The notes beneath the pieces are model-generated. The model saw only the letters and a program-made list of their open reading frames with translations, was not told the DNA's origin and searched no databases. Both the position numbers and the translations under genes were made by a program. This document shows positions 1 through 9,371 of a stretch of 64,000 bases of DNA, piece by piece. Position 1 is the stretch's first letter, and each line of letters begins with the position of its first letter. The DNA comes from Pseudomonas sp. Z8(2022). GTDB lineage: Bacteria > Pseudomonadota > Gammaproteobacteria > Pseudomonadales > Pseudomonadaceae. The stretch covers positions 1,860,001-1,924,000 of the forward strand of contig NZ_CP107549.1 in the NCBI RefSeq assembly GCF_025837155.1, in the 5' to 3' direction.

Positions 1-1204
1 TGATCAGGCCCTGCAGCAGCCGCGCGTCGATGCGCAGGGCAGGCTTTGGGTGCTGAGTGACCGGTCGGGTTGGTGGCAGCCCGAGTGCATCGATAACGAC
101 AGGGTGCGTGTCGTTACGCCTTACGATCATGCGCCGGCGCCCTGGCAGCTGGGTGGCCGCACCTATCTGCCACTGGATAATGACGAGCTTCTGCTGACTC
201 GATTCGAGCAGGGTACAGGCGTCCTGGTTGTACATGGGCGCCCGGCGTCACCCAACCCGAAGGCAGAATGGCGGCTGGCCGAGGGTTTCACCCGCTTTCG
301 CTCCCTGGACGCTGATACCGAGCACTTCTACTGCATCGCCGCCGCGCCGGATCGTCTGCCGGCCGTGCTGGCGATCAGTCGGGATGATGGCGCAGTGCGG
401 ATACTGGCCGGTGGCGAGCAGCCGCTGGGTGAGGAGCAGCTATCACGGCCCAAGCCTTTCACCTGTGCGGTGGGCGAGGACGAACGCAGCCACGGCTTTT
501 TCTACTCGCCGGCTTCAACCCATGAGCGTCCGCCGCTGGTGATCTTCCTGCACGGCGGGCCTACCTCGGCCAGCTATCCGGTGTTCGACCCGCGCATCGC
601 CTTCTGGACGCTGCGCGGCTTCGCCGTGCTGGACCTCAATTACCGGGGCAGCGGCGGTTACGGCCGGGCCTATCGACTGCGTCTGGCTGGCAACTGGGGC
701 GAGCTGGAGGTAGAGGACATTGGCGCCGCCATCGATGCACTGGCCCGTGACGGCCAAATCGACCCGCAGCGGGTGTTCGTGCGTGGTGGCAGCGCCGGTG
801 GTTTCAGCGCGCTGCGGGCGCTGGCCGAACTGCCGCAGCTACGAGGTGGCGCCAGCCTCTACGGCGTCAGTGACCCGCTGGCCTTGCGCCGGCTGACACA
901 CAAGTTCGAGGCGGATTATCTCGACTGGCTGATCGGCGATCCGCAGCTCGACGCCGAGCGTTATCGCAGCCGTACGCCGCTGTTGCAGGCCGACAGGATC
1001 GATGTGCCGGTAATCTTCTTTCAGGGCGCGCTGGACGCCGTGGTGGTGCCGAGCCAGACCGAAAGCATGGTCGAGGCGTTGCGTCAGCGCGGTTTGCCGG
1101 TCGAATATCACCTGTTCGCCGAAGAACGCCACGGTTTCCGTCAGGCTGCCAACCTGGCCGAGGCGCTGCGGGCCGAGCATGCCTTTTATCAGCGTCTGGG
1201 CTGA
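1..1204 (+). CDS. pqqH: PqqH-type S9 prolyl oligopeptidase (5' truncated by window edge)
   Basis: C-terminal part of a serine peptidase of the S9 (prolyl oligopeptidase/acylaminoacyl peptidase) family. The frame is open from base 2 with no start, so the N-terminal propeller begins outside the window. The alpha/beta hydrolase domain is complete: the nucleophile motif GGSAGG near base 790, the Asp in the segment FFQGALDAVV, and the His in EERHGF close to the end form the catalytic triad, and an HGGP oxyanion-type motif lies upstream. In P. aeruginosa the pqq cluster ends with such a peptidase (pqqH), followed directly by ercA and ercS, and the same order is seen here, which supports the symbol. 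A role in PQQ precursor processing is inferred from context, not shown. Confidence 0.85.
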   Translation, partial: DQALQQPRVDAQGRLWVLSDRSGWWQPECIDNDRVRVVTPYDHAPAPWQLGGRTYLPLDNDELLLTRFEQGTGVLVVHGRPASPNPKAEWRLAEGFTRFRSLDADTEHFYCIAAAPDRLPAVLAISRDDGAVRILAGGEQPLGEEQLSRPKPFTCAVGEDERSHGFFYSPASTHERPPLVIFLHGGPTSASYPVFDPRIAFWTLRGFAVLDLNYRGSGGYGRAYRLRLAGNWGELEVEDIGAAIDALARDGQIDPQRVFVRGGSAGGFSALRALAELPQLRGGASLYGVSDPLALRRLTHKFEADYLDWLIGDPQLDAERYRSRTPLLQADRIDVPVIFFQGALDAVVVPSQTESMVEALRQRGLPVEYHLFAEERHGFRQAANLAEALRAEHAFYQRLG

Positions 1205-1281
1205 ACGCAGGTCGCATTGCATAAACCGGGCAATGCAGTAGGCTGATCGCCATTCCATAACAAGAAATTTCAGGCCGTTGT

Positions 1282-2445
1282 ATGAGCCACGAATTGAATC
1301 AGCTGCGAAAGTTCGTTTCCCCCGAGATCATCTTTGGTGCCGGCTCCCGGCATAACGTCGGCAATTACGCCAAGACCTTCGGCGCACGCAAGGTGCTGGT
1401 CGTCTCCGATCCCGGCGTGGTCGCGGCCGGCTGGGCCGGCGATGTAGAGGCCAGTCTGCAGGCCCAGGGCATCGCCTATTGCCTGTACACCAAGGTGTCG
1501 CCCAACCCGCGCGTGGAAGAGGTAATGGAGGGCGCCGAGCTGTACCTCAGCGAGGGCTGCAACGTCATCGTCGCGGTCGGCGGCGGCAGCCCGATGGATT
1601 GCGCCAAGGGCATCGGTATCGTCGTCGCCCATGGCCGCAGCATTCTCGAGTTCGAAGGCGTGGACACCATTCGCGTGCCCAGCCCGCCGCTGATCCTGAT
1701 CCCGACCACTGCCGGTACTTCGGCCGACGTGTCGCAGTTCGTGATCATCTCCAATCAGCAGGAGCGGATGAAGTTCTCCATCGTCAGCAAGGCGGTGGTG
1801 CCGGATGTGTCGCTGATCGACCCGGAAACCACCCTGAGCATGGACCCGTTCCTGTCGGCCTGTACCGGCATCGACGCCATGGTGCACGCCATCGAGGCGT
1901 TCGTCTCCACCGGCCACGGTCCGCTGACCGACCCGCACGCACTGGAAGCCATGCGCCTGATCAACGGCAACCTGGTGGAGATGATCGCCAACCCCAATGA
2001 CATTGCGCTGCGCGAGAAGATCATGCTCGGCAGCATGCAGGCCGGCCTGGCCTTCTCCAATGCGATTCTCGGCGCGGTGCACGCCATGAGCCACAGCCTC
2101 GGCGGTTTCCTCGACCTGCCGCACGGTCTGTGCAATGCGGTGCTGGTGGAACATGTGGTGGCGTTCAACTACAGCGCGGCGCCGGAGCGCTTCAAGGTCA
2201 TCGCCGAAACCCTCGGCATCGACTGCCGCGGGCTCAACCACGTGCAGATTCGCCAGCGTCTGGTCGATCATCTGATCGCCTTCAAGCACGCCATGGGTTT
2301 TCGCGAAACCCTTGGCCTGCATGGTGTCAGCACCTCGGACATTCCGTTCCTGTCCAGCCACGCCATGGACGATCCGTGCATCCTGACCAATCCGCGCGAA
2401 TCGACCCAGCGTGACGTCGAGGTGGTGTATGGCGAGGCGCTCTGA
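1282..2445 (+). CDS. ercA: Iron-containing alcohol dehydrogenase ErcA
   Basis: Group III (iron-dependent) NAD(P)-linked alcohol dehydrogenase, 387 residues, the usual length. The GGGSPMD nucleotide-binding motif lies near residue 100. The C-terminal half carries the family's metal-binding His pattern (AMSHSLGGFLDLPHGL). The start is the first ATG after the pqqH stop. ErcA in P. aeruginosa belongs to the ErcS/ExaDE/EraSR regulatory network for ethanol oxidation by PQQ-dependent ethanol dehydrogenase. The adjacency to pqqH and to a sensor kinase gene that overlaps its 3' end argues for the same role. The enzyme substrate is not known; a signalling or regulatory function is established mainly from genetics in other Pseudomonas. 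Confidence 0.88.
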   Translation: MSHELNQLRKFVSPEIIFGAGSRHNVGNYAKTFGARKVLVVSDPGVVAAGWAGDVEASLQAQGIAYCLYTKVSPNPRVEEVMEGAELYLSEGCNVIVAVGGGSPMDCAKGIGIVVAHGRSILEFEGVDTIRVPSPPLILIPTTAGTSADVSQFVIISNQQERMKFSIVSKAVVPDVSLIDPETTLSMDPFLSACTGIDAMVHAIEAFVSTGHGPLTDPHALEAMRLINGNLVEMIANPNDIALREKIMLGSMQAGLAFSNAILGAVHAMSHSLGGFLDLPHGLCNAVLVEHVVAFNYSAAPERFKVIAETLGIDCRGLNHVQIRQRLVDHLIAFKHAMGFRETLGLHGVSTSDIPFLSSHAMDDPCILTNPRESTQRDVEVVYGEAL

Positions 2446-4174
2446 CGAAGCGCTGGCCGGGCTGCTCGGCCTCGGCAGCCAGTCCGCGCGCAAGAGCCAC
2501 TATCCCGAACTGCTGGCGCGCCTGGAAGAGCTGGAAACCGAGCGCAATCGCTATAAATGGCTGTTCGAGCACGCGGTGCACGGCATCATCCAGGCCAGCC
2601 TGCAGGACGGCGTGCTGGCGGCCAACCCGGCGATGGCCCGCATGCTCGGCTACGATGATCCGCAGCAGGTGCTCTGGTCGCCGGACGATCTGGCCCTGCA
2701 TCTGTTCGACGGTGGTTTCGACGAGCTGGAGGTGATTCGCCAGCGGCTGAGCCAGGGGCAGATGTTGCTGGGTTACGAAACGCGCCTGCGCCGGCGCGAC
2801 GGCAGCACCATCGATGTGCTGATGAACCTGCTGCTCAAGCCTGGGGGCGAGGGGGTGTTCGAGGGCTTCGTCGCCGATATCACTGAGCGCAAGCAGGCGC
2901 AGCAGCGTCTGCAACAGCTCAATGACGAACTGGAGCGCCGCGTTGCCGCGCGCACCTTCGAGCTGCTCGAATCCAACCGCAACCTTAAGCGGCAGATCGA
3001 GGAGCGCGAGCGCATCGAACTGGCCCTGCGCGAAGCGCGTGACGCCGCCGAGGCGGCCAACCGCAGCAAGGACAAGTACCTGGCCGCGGCCAGTCACGAC
3101 CTACTGCAACCGCTCAATGCTGCGCGCCTGCTGATTTCCACGCTACGCGAGCGCGAGCTGCCAAGCGCCGAGCAGAACCTGGTGGAACGCAGCCACCTGG
3201 CGCTGGAAGGGGCTGAGGATCTGCTGGCCGATCTGCTGGATATTTCCAAGCTGGATCAGGCGGCAATCAAGCCGGATCTCGATGTCTACCGGCTTGAAGA
3301 ATTGCTCGCGCCGCTGGCGTCCGAGTTCGAAAGTGTGGCTTCGGCCAGTGGTTTGCGGCTGCGGGCACGAGTCCCCGGTTATGCGGTGCATACCGATTTC
3401 CGGCTGCTGACGCGCATCCTGCGCAACTTCCTCAGCAACGCCTGCCGTTACACCGAGCGCGGTGGCGTGCTGCTCGGTGCGCGGCGGCGTGGTGTCTTCG
3501 TCGAGCTGCAGGTGTGGGACAGCGGGCGTGGCATCGCTGCCGATCAGCTGGACAAGATCTTCCTCGAGTTCAACCAGCTGGAAGTCGGTCGCGCCGCTGA
3601 GCGCAAGGGCGTCGGCCTGGGCCTGGCGATCGTTGAACGCATCGCGCGCATGCTGGGTTACCCGATACAGGTGCGCTCGCAGCCGGGTCGCGGTTCGGTT
3701 TTCAGCATCCGGGTGCCTCTGGCGCAGGAGACTCCGCGGCGCCAGGCGCAATCCGTGGCGCAACCGGTTCTCGGCAATCCGCTGCCGGGTCGCCGCCTGC
3801 TGGTGATCGACAACGAGGTGGACATCCTGCACAGCATGCAGGCGCTGCTCGGCCAGTGGGGATGCGAGGTGATCACCGCAGCCGATCTGAGTGAAGCGCA
3901 GCAGCGTTTGCAGGGCAGGGCGCCGGAGGTGATTCTGGCGGATTATCACCTCGATCATGGCGTGCTCGGTTGCCAGGTGATTCAGCAATTGCGTGAAGAG
4001 TTTGCCAGCCCGATTCCTGCGCTGATAATCAGCGCCGATCGCAGCGATGCCTGCCGTCGCGAATTGCAGGCGCTGGGTGCGCCCTTGCTGAACAAGCCGG
4101 TCAAGCCGGGCAAGTTGCGAGCGGTGCTCAGCCAGCTCCTGACGGAGGCGCAGGGCAGCAGATCGATGAACTGA
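2429..4174 (+). CDS. ercS: Hybrid sensor histidine kinase ErcS (PAS-HisKA-HATPase-REC)
   Basis: Cytoplasmic hybrid histidine kinase of about 581 residues. No membrane segment is visible. Order of domains: a PAS domain (about residues 30-155), a coiled coil, HisKA with the phospho-acceptor His in AASHDLLQPLN, an HATPase domain with N, G1 (DSGRGI) and G2 (GVGLGLAI) boxes, and a C-terminal receiver domain with its phospho-acceptor Asp in ILADYHLDHG. An ATG at 2429 inside the ercA stop region is preferred to the GTG at 2411, because it gives a short 17-base overlap with ercA and suggests translational coupling. It probably feeds the EraR/ErdR-type response regulators controlling alcohol oxidation; that link is inferred from the pqqH-ercA neighbourhood. 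Confidence 0.85.
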   Translation: MARRSDEALAGLLGLGSQSARKSHYPELLARLEELETERNRYKWLFEHAVHGIIQASLQDGVLAANPAMARMLGYDDPQQVLWSPDDLALHLFDGGFDELEVIRQRLSQGQMLLGYETRLRRRDGSTIDVLMNLLLKPGGEGVFEGFVADITERKQAQQRLQQLNDELERRVAARTFELLESNRNLKRQIEERERIELALREARDAAEAANRSKDKYLAAASHDLLQPLNAARLLISTLRERELPSAEQNLVERSHLALEGAEDLLADLLDISKLDQAAIKPDLDVYRLEELLAPLASEFESVASASGLRLRARVPGYAVHTDFRLLTRILRNFLSNACRYTERGGVLLGARRRGVFVELQVWDSGRGIAADQLDKIFLEFNQLEVGRAAERKGVGLGLAIVERIARMLGYPIQVRSQPGRGSVFSIRVPLAQETPRRQAQSVAQPVLGNPLPGRRLLVIDNEVDILHSMQALLGQWGCEVITAADLSEAQQRLQGRAPEVILADYHLDHGVLGCQVIQQLREEFASPIPALIISADRSDACRRELQALGAPLLNKPVKPGKLRAVLSQLLTEAQGSRSMN

Positions 4175-4231
4175 ACCTGCGGGTTTTCGGTGGTGTCTAT
4201 TGGCTACCCCGTCCCTTAGGAGATAACCACA

Positions 4232-4639
4232 ATGACAATTTCCATGAACCCCGTCATGCGTCGTCTGGCTGCTATCACCGCACTGTTTCATCTGCTGCTG
4301 GTGGTGCAGATTCCCGCTGCGAACGCTGCGATGGTAGGCACTCACGAAGTGATCGCCGAGCAGCAGCACAAGGTGGACCAGGAGCAGTTGATGGCCATGC
4401 TCGATGACGAGCAGGTAAAGGAGAAACTGGTGTCCATGGGCGTCGACCGTGATCAGGTCGAATCGCGTATCGCCAGCCTGACCCCGGCCGAACTGGCGCA
4501 GTTCAACCAGCAGCTGGATCAGGCGCCTGCCGGTGCGGGTGTGGTCGGCATCATCGTGTTGTTTCTGGTGATCTTCATCATCACTGATATGCTGTGCGCC
4601 ACCAATATCTTCAATTTCGTCAAATGCATAAATCGCTGA
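4232..4639 (+). CDS. PA2779-family small membrane protein
   Basis: Small exported or membrane protein of 135 residues. It has an N-terminal hydrophobic signal segment (about residues 10-33, ending near ANAAM), a charged acidic-helical middle (DDEQVKEKLVSMGVDRDQVESRI) resembling a compact helix pair, and a C-terminal membrane helix (VVGIIVLFLVIFIITDML). This is the architecture of the PA2779 family of Pseudomonas, of unknown function. A strong ribosome binding site (AGGAG) precedes the ATG. The downstream cysteine-peptidase lipoprotein gene starts inside its 3' end, so the two are almost certainly co-translated and work together at the envelope. No catalytic residues can be named. Confidence 0.85.
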   Translation: MTISMNPVMRRLAAITALFHLLLVVQIPAANAAMVGTHEVIAEQQHKVDQEQLMAMLDDEQVKEKLVSMGVDRDQVESRIASLTPAELAQFNQQLDQAPAGAGVVGIIVLFLVIFIITDMLCATNIFNFVKCINR

Positions 4640-5577
4640 TTCGCCTCTGCTGCATCGCTTCACTCGTTCTGCTTACAGCCTGCGCTCGGTCTCCGGTGTT
4701 GTCACCGGAGGCCCAGCGCCTGCCTGAACGGGTGGAGCTCACCGATGTTCCCTTCTTTCCCCAGGATGCCTATCAGTGTGGACCGGCTGCCCTGGCCACC
4801 ATGCTCAACCAGCGCGGTGTGCTGACTACACCGGGCGCGCTCAAGGACAAGGTCTACATCCCCAGTCGTGAAGGCAGCCTGCAGGTCGAGATGGTCGCCG
4901 CTGCGCGCAACCACGAGATGCTGGTGTACCCATTGCAGCCACGGCTGGACGCGGTGCTGGCCGAAGTGGCGGCCGGCAATCCGGTACTGGTACTACAGAA
5001 CCTGGCGTTCGACTGGTATCCGCAGTGGCATTTCGCGGTCGTGGTTGGCTATGACCGTCGTGAGCGCACGCTGATTCTGCGTTCGGCGACTACGCGCCGC
5101 CTCGTGGACAGTTTCGCCAGCTTCGACAAGACCTGGGCGCGAGGCGGTCGCTGGGCGGTGCTGACTCTGCCGCCTGAGCGCCTGCCGGCACAGGCCGACA
5201 TGCACGTCTGGATGAAGGCCGCCAACGATCTCGAGCAGACCGGCAATGCCCAGCCGGCACGGCGCGCGTATCGCCGCGCCACCGAAGCCTGGCCGGAACA
5301 GTCGCTGCCCTGGTTCGCCCTGAGCAACAGTCGTTACGCCGATGGCGACCGCAAGGGTGCCGAACAGGCGCTGCGTCAGAGTCTCAAGCGTGAGCCGGGG
5401 TTTGCTGCCGGTTGGTTCAACCTGTCCCAGGTATTGGGCGAGCAGGGTTGCGCGCATGAGGCGCAGCAGGCTCAGGCCTGTGCGCAGCGTCTGGCGCCGG
5501 AGGACTCGCGGTTCGCTGCATCACCGACAGCCAGTGGTTCTGCCGGACAGTGCCAGGCCTTGCCGGCCTGTCCATGA
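4624..5577 (+). CDS. PA2778-family C39-like cysteine peptidase lipoprotein with TPR repeats
   Basis: Predicted lipoprotein of 317 residues. The N-terminus has a signal peptide with a lipobox (LLTAC). It is followed by a C39-like papain-fold domain with the catalytic Cys in AYQCGPAALATML and the catalytic His in QWHFAVVVGYD. The C-terminal third has tetratricopeptide-like helical repeats (about residues 205-295). The ATG at 4624 is preferred to the upstream one at 4594 because it puts the signal peptide at the very start and overlaps the preceding stop by 16 bases. PA2778 and PA2779 homologues always sit together. The pair resembles a processing peptidase with its substrate or partner, but the substrate is unknown. 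Confidence 0.83.
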   Translation: MHKSLIRLCCIASLVLLTACARSPVLSPEAQRLPERVELTDVPFFPQDAYQCGPAALATMLNQRGVLTTPGALKDKVYIPSREGSLQVEMVAAARNHEMLVYPLQPRLDAVLAEVAAGNPVLVLQNLAFDWYPQWHFAVVVGYDRRERTLILRSATTRRLVDSFASFDKTWARGGRWAVLTLPPERLPAQADMHVWMKAANDLEQTGNAQPARRAYRRATEAWPEQSLPWFALSNSRYADGDRKGAEQALRQSLKREPGFAAGWFNLSQVLGEQGCAHEAQQAQACAQRLAPEDSRFAASPTASGSAGQCQALPACP

Positions 5578-5585
5578 ACGCAAAT

Positions 5586-5613
5586 GAAAACGGCGCCCTT
5601 GGGCGCCGTTTTC
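5586..5613. terminator. Bidirectional Rho-independent terminator
   Basis: A GC-rich hairpin with 13-base arms (GAAAACGGCGCCC paired with GGGCGCCGTTTTC) lies between convergent genes. A-rich and T-rich flanks on the two sides allow termination from both strands. Confidence 0.88.
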
Positions 5614-5626
5614 ATTTATGCGTTGG

Positions 5627-6910
5627 TCAGACGCCCAGCTTGTCGCGCAGGGTGTAGTACCAGGCGCCGATGGCGCTGAACGGGACCTGGAACAGACGGC
5701 CGCCCGGGAAGGGATAGTGCGGCAGGCCGGCGAAGGCATCGAAGCGTTCGGCCTGGCCGCGCAGGGCTTCGGCCAGCACCTTGCCGGCGAGGTGCGTGTA
5801 GGTCACGCCGTGGCCGCTGCACCCCTGGGAGTAATAGATGTTGTCGCCGATACGGCCGACTTGCGGCAGACGCGAAAGGGTCAGCAGGAAGTTGCCGGTC
5901 CAGGCGAAGTCGATCTTCACATTCTTCAGTTGCGGGAAGGTCTTGAGCATCTTTGGGCGGATGATCGCCTCGATATTCGCCGGATCGCGCGCGCCGTAGA
6001 CCACGCCACCACCGTAGATCAGGCGCTTGTCGCCAGAAAGTCGGTAGTAGTCGAGCAGGTAGTTGCAGTCCTCGACGCAGTAATCCTGTGGCAACAGACT
6101 CGCGGCGACTTCGTCGGACAGCGGTTCGGTGGTGATCACCTGGGTACCGCACGGCATCGACTTGGAAGCCAGTTCCGGCACCAGATTGCCGAGATAGGCG
6201 TTGCCGGCGACCACCACGAACTTGGCCTTGATGCGACCTTCAGGGGTGTGCACCACCGGGTTGGCGCCACGGTCGATGCGGGTGGCGGGGGACTGCTCAT
6301 AGATCACCCCACCCAGCGACTCCACCGCGGCTGCTTCACCCAGTGCCAGGTTCAGAGGGTGAATATGGCCACCGCTCATGTCCAGCATGCCGCCAACGTA
6401 GTTTTCGGTTGCCACCACCTCGCGGATGCGCTTGGCATCCAGCAGCTCCAGCTGGGTATGGCCGTAGCGCTCCCACAGCTTCTTCTGTGATTCCAGATGA
6501 CCCATCTGTTTGCTGGTCAGTGCGGCGAACACGCCGCCGTCCTTCAGATCGCACTGGATGTCGTACTTGGCGATGCGCTCACGAATGATGCGTCCGCCTT
6601 CGAAGGCCATCTGCCCGAGCAGTTGCGCCTGCTTCGGACCAACGGTGCGTTCGATCACGTCGATATCACGGCTGTAGCTGTTGACGATCTGCCCGCCGTT
6701 GCGGCCCGATGCGCCAAAACCAACCTTGGCCGCTTCGACGATGCTGACCTTGAAACCGTTCTCCAGCAGAAACAGTGCAGTGGACAGGCCGGTATAACCC
6801 GCGCCGATGATGCACACATCGGTTTCCACCTCGCCTTGCAGGGCTGGGCGTTGCGGAACGGAGTTGGCTGAGGCGGCGTAATAGGATTGGGGGTAGGCCG
6901 TGTGCGCCAT
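5627..6910 (-). CDS. pauB: FAD-dependent gamma-glutamylputrescine oxidase-like protein (PauB type)
   Basis: DAO-family flavoprotein oxidoreductase of 427 residues. The N-terminal Rossmann motif is CIIGAGYTGLS near residue 33, and the ATG-type second motif region VVVAGNAYLG lies near residue 230. The overall sequence agrees with PauB/PuuB/OrdL oxidases, which oxidise gamma-glutamyl-polyamines in polyamine catabolism. In P. aeruginosa one paralogue (PA2776, pauB3) lies beside the PA2778-PA2779 genes, and the same neighbourhood is present here. Other amine or proline-betaine oxidases of this family cannot be excluded. It is convergent with the peptidase gene across a shared terminator, and its own promoter must lie in 6911-7050. 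Confidence 0.8.
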   Translation of the reverse strand: MAHTAYPQSYYAASANSVPQRPALQGEVETDVCIIGAGYTGLSTALFLLENGFKVSIVEAAKVGFGASGRNGGQIVNSYSRDIDVIERTVGPKQAQLLGQMAFEGGRIIRERIAKYDIQCDLKDGGVFAALTSKQMGHLESQKKLWERYGHTQLELLDAKRIREVVATENYVGGMLDMSGGHIHPLNLALGEAAAVESLGGVIYEQSPATRIDRGANPVVHTPEGRIKAKFVVVAGNAYLGNLVPELASKSMPCGTQVITTEPLSDEVAASLLPQDYCVEDCNYLLDYYRLSGDKRLIYGGGVVYGARDPANIEAIIRPKMLKTFPQLKNVKIDFAWTGNFLLTLSRLPQVGRIGDNIYYSQGCSGHGVTYTHLAGKVLAEALRGQAERFDAFAGLPHYPFPGGRLFQVPFSAIGAWYYTLRDKLGV

Positions 6911-7053
6911 CTTGAACCTCTGTTCTTTATTTTTTACGAATGAATCGATGCTACCTGAGTTGAAAATGCCCGGCTAGTGCCCGTGCGAAATATTCAACGT
7001 TCCTGCTTCGAATAAAAAATTGGCCTATTTCAGTGAGTTAGAGAAAAAATCTG

Positions 7054-7081
7054 TTGACGGCCAAAAAGATCTGCGTAGAAT
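7054..7081 (+). promoter_or_regulatory. Sigma-70 promoter of tRNA-Val
   Basis: TTGACG (-35) and TAGAAT (-10) are separated by 16 bases and end 13 bases before the tRNA 5' end. Confidence 0.72.
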
Positions 7082-7094
7082 GCGCACCCATCGA

Positions 7095-7171
7095 AGGCAC
7101 ATAGCTCAGTTGGTTAGAGCACCACCTTGACATGGTGGGGGTCGTTGGTTCGAGTCCAATTGTGCCTACCA
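7095..7171 (+). tRNA. tRNA-Val (anticodon GAC)
   Basis: Complete cloverleaf with encoded CCA. The acceptor AGGCACA pairs with TGTGCCT, the D arm is GCTC/GAGC, the anticodon stem CCACC/GGTGG holds the loop TTGACAT (anticodon GAC), and the T arm contains TTCGAGT. It lies upstream of thrS, as in P. aeruginosa. Confidence 0.97.
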
Positions 7172-7178
7172 AATCGAT

Positions 7179-7208
7179 AAAAAGGGGTCGCTGAGCGACC
7201 CCTTTTTT
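7179..7208 (+). terminator. Rho-independent terminator after tRNA-Val
   Basis: The stem AAGGGGTCGC / GCGACCCCTT with a three-base loop is followed by a run of six T. Confidence 0.92.
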
Positions 7209-7443
7209 GTTGCCCGAATTTCCTGGGTAGCGGTACCGGATTTTCATGTTTGTTTCATGTGCTTGCTTGTCACGGCTCAGGCTTTCTGAAAGCATTCACA
7301 CTCTTTACCTCCAGTGACTTGGTTCGGTCTGGTTGGCCTTCGGGCTCCTGCCATTGTTAGGCGGGTATACCGCCGAATCGCTTCCTGGCTCATCCCAACC
7401 CACGTGACCTTTGGTAGGGGTCACCACTAGGAGAGGAGGCGCC

Positions 7444-9366
7444 ATGCCCATCATCACTCTTCCCGACGGCAGTCAGCGTTCGTTCGATCATCCGGTATCC
7501 GTACTGGAAGTCGCTCAATCCATTGGTGCGGGCCTGGCCAAGGCCACGCTTGCTGGCAAGGTAAACGGCAGGCAGGTCGATGCCTGTGACGTGATCGATA
7601 CCGATGCCACCCTGCAGATCATCACGCCGAAGGACGAAGAGGGGCTGGAAATCATCCGCCACTCCTGTGCTCACCTGGTTGGGCATGCGGTCAAGCAGCT
7701 GTATCCCAATGCCAAGATGGTGATCGGCCCGGTCATCGATGAAGGCTTCTATTACGACATCGCCATCGATCGACCCTTTACTCCGGAAGACATGGCGGCC
7801 ATCGAGAAGCGCATGGCCGAGCTGATCGACAAGGACTACGACGTCATCAAGAAGATGACGCCGCGCGCCGAGGTCATCGAGCTGTTCAAGTCCCGTGGTG
7901 AGGAGTACAAGCTGCGTCTGATCGACGACATGCCGGACGAGAAGGCCATGGGCCTGTACTTCCATGAAGAGTACGTGGACATGTGCCGCGGTCCGCACGT
8001 GCCCAATACCCGCTTCCTCAAGGCGTTCAAGCTGACCCGGATTTCCGGCGCCTACTGGCGCGGCGACTCGAAGAACGAGCAGCTGCAGCGTATCTACGGC
8101 ACTGCCTGGGCGGACAAGAAGCAACTGGCTGCGTATATCCAGCGCATCGAGGAAGCCGAGAAGCGCGATCACCGCCGTATCGGCAAGCAGCTGGACCTGT
8201 TCCATCTGCAGGAAGAAGCGCCGGGCATGGTCTTCTGGCACCCCAATGGCTGGACCGTCTATCAGGTGCTGGAGCAGTACATGCGCCAGGTGCAGCGTGA
8301 GAACGGCTACGTGGAGGTGCGCACGCCGCAGGTGGTCGATCGCATCCTGTGGGAGCGTTCCGGTCACTGGTCCAACTACGCCGAGAATATGTTCACCACA
8401 GCCTCGGAGAACCGCGACTACGCCGTCAAACCGATGAACTGCCCGTGTCACGTGCAGATCTTCAATCAGGGCCTGAAGTCCTACCGCGACCTGCCGCTGC
8501 GTCTGGCCGAGTTCGGTGCCTGTCACCGCAACGAGCCGTCCGGTGCGCTGCACGGCATCATGCGCGTGCGTGGCTTCGTGCAGGACGATGCGCACATCTT
8601 CTGCACCGAGGATCAGGTGAAGAAGGAAGCGGCCGACTTCATCAGGCTGACCCTGCAGGTCTACTCGGACTTCGGCTTCACCGATATCGCCATGAAGCTC
8701 TCGACTCGCCCCGCCAAGCGCGTAGGTTCCGATGAGTTGTGGGATCGCGCCGAGGGTGCGCTGGCCGAGGCGCTGAACGAGTCCGGGCTGGCCTGGGAAT
8801 ATCAGCCGGGCGAGGGTGCCTTCTACGGGCCGAAGATCGAGTTCACCCTGCGCGACTGCCTGGGGCGCAACTGGCAGTGCGGCACGCTGCAGTATGATCC
8901 GAACCTGCCTGAGCGCCTGGACGCCAGCTATATCGCCGAAGACAACAACCGCAAGCGTCCGGTCATGCTGCACCGTGCGATCCTGGGGTCGTTTGAACGT
9001 TTCATCGGCATGCTGATCGAACATTACGCCGGATCGTTCCCGGCCTGGTTGGCGCCGACCCAGGCGGTAATCATGAATATCACTGACAAGCAGGCCGATT
9101 TCGCCCTCGAAGTCGAGAAAACTCTCAATCAAAGCGGTTTTCGTGCCAAGGTTGACTTGAGAAACGAAAAGATCGGCTTTAAAATCCGCGAGCATACCTT
9201 GCTCAAGGTTCCCTATCTCTTGGTTATCGGAGATCGGGAAGTCGAGACACGATCCGTTGCTGTGCGCACCCGCGAAGGCGTCGACCTGGGGTCAATGCCT
9301 ATCGAGCAGTTCGCCGCGCAGTTGCAGCAAGCGGTTTCCCGGCGTGGTCGCCAAGATTTGGAGTAA
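7444..9366 (+). CDS. thrS: Threonyl-tRNA synthetase
   Basis: Class II aminoacyl-tRNA synthetase that charges tRNA-Thr, 640 residues, the standard length. It has an N-terminal TGS domain (residues 1-60), an editing domain with the metal-binding [10 protein letters not shown] motif near residue 73, the catalytic core (motif 2 around [17 protein letters not shown], motif 3 in [13 protein letters not shown]) and a C-terminal anticodon-binding domain. The ATG at 7444 is chosen over the upstream in-frame start at 7411 because a GGAGAGGAGG ribosome binding site lies just before it and the protein then begins MPIITLPDG, as in other proteobacteria. It is first in the thrS-infC-rpmI-rplT operon. Confidence 0.97.
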   Translation: MPIITLPDGSQRSFDHPVSVLEVAQSIGAGLAKATLAGKVNGRQVDACDVIDTDATLQIITPKDEEGLEIIRHSCAHLVGHAVKQLYPNAKMVIGPVIDEGFYYDIAIDRPFTPEDMAAIEKRMAELIDKDYDVIKKMTPRAEVIELFKSRGEEYKLRLIDDMPDEKAMGLYFHEEYVDMCRGPHVPNTRFLKAFKLTRISGAYWRGDSKNEQLQRIYGTAWADKKQLAAYIQRIEEAEKRDHRRIGKQLDLFHLQEEAPGMVFWHPNGWTVYQVLEQYMRQVQRENGYVEVRTPQVVDRILWERSGHWSNYAENMFTTASENRDYAVKPMNCPCHVQIFNQGLKSYRDLPLRLAEFGACHRNEPSGALHGIMRVRGFVQDDAHIFCTEDQVKKEAADFIRLTLQVYSDFGFTDIAMKLSTRPAKRVGSDELWDRAEGALAEALNESGLAWEYQPGEGAFYGPKIEFTLRDCLGRNWQCGTLQYDPNLPERLDASYIAEDNNRKRPVMLHRAILGSFERFIGMLIEHYAGSFPAWLAPTQAVIMNITDKQADFALEVEKTLNQSGFRAKVDLRNEKIGFKIREHTLLKVPYLLVIGDREVETRSVAVRTREGVDLGSMPIEQFAAQLQQAVSRRGRQDLE

Positions 9367-9371
9367 GAACT

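Noticed and set aside
1270..2493. 407-codon minus-strand frame over ercA
   Set aside because: Antisense to a clear iron alcohol dehydrogenase in high-GC DNA; its translation is His/Gln-rich low-complexity, as expected for a shadow.
7209..7443. T-box or other riboswitch before thrS
   Set aside because: No T-box sequence or recognisable structured leader; T-box control of thrS is not expected in Pseudomonas.
7390..9195. 601-codon minus-strand frame over thrS
   Set aside because: Antisense shadow of a certain gene with no domain-like segments.
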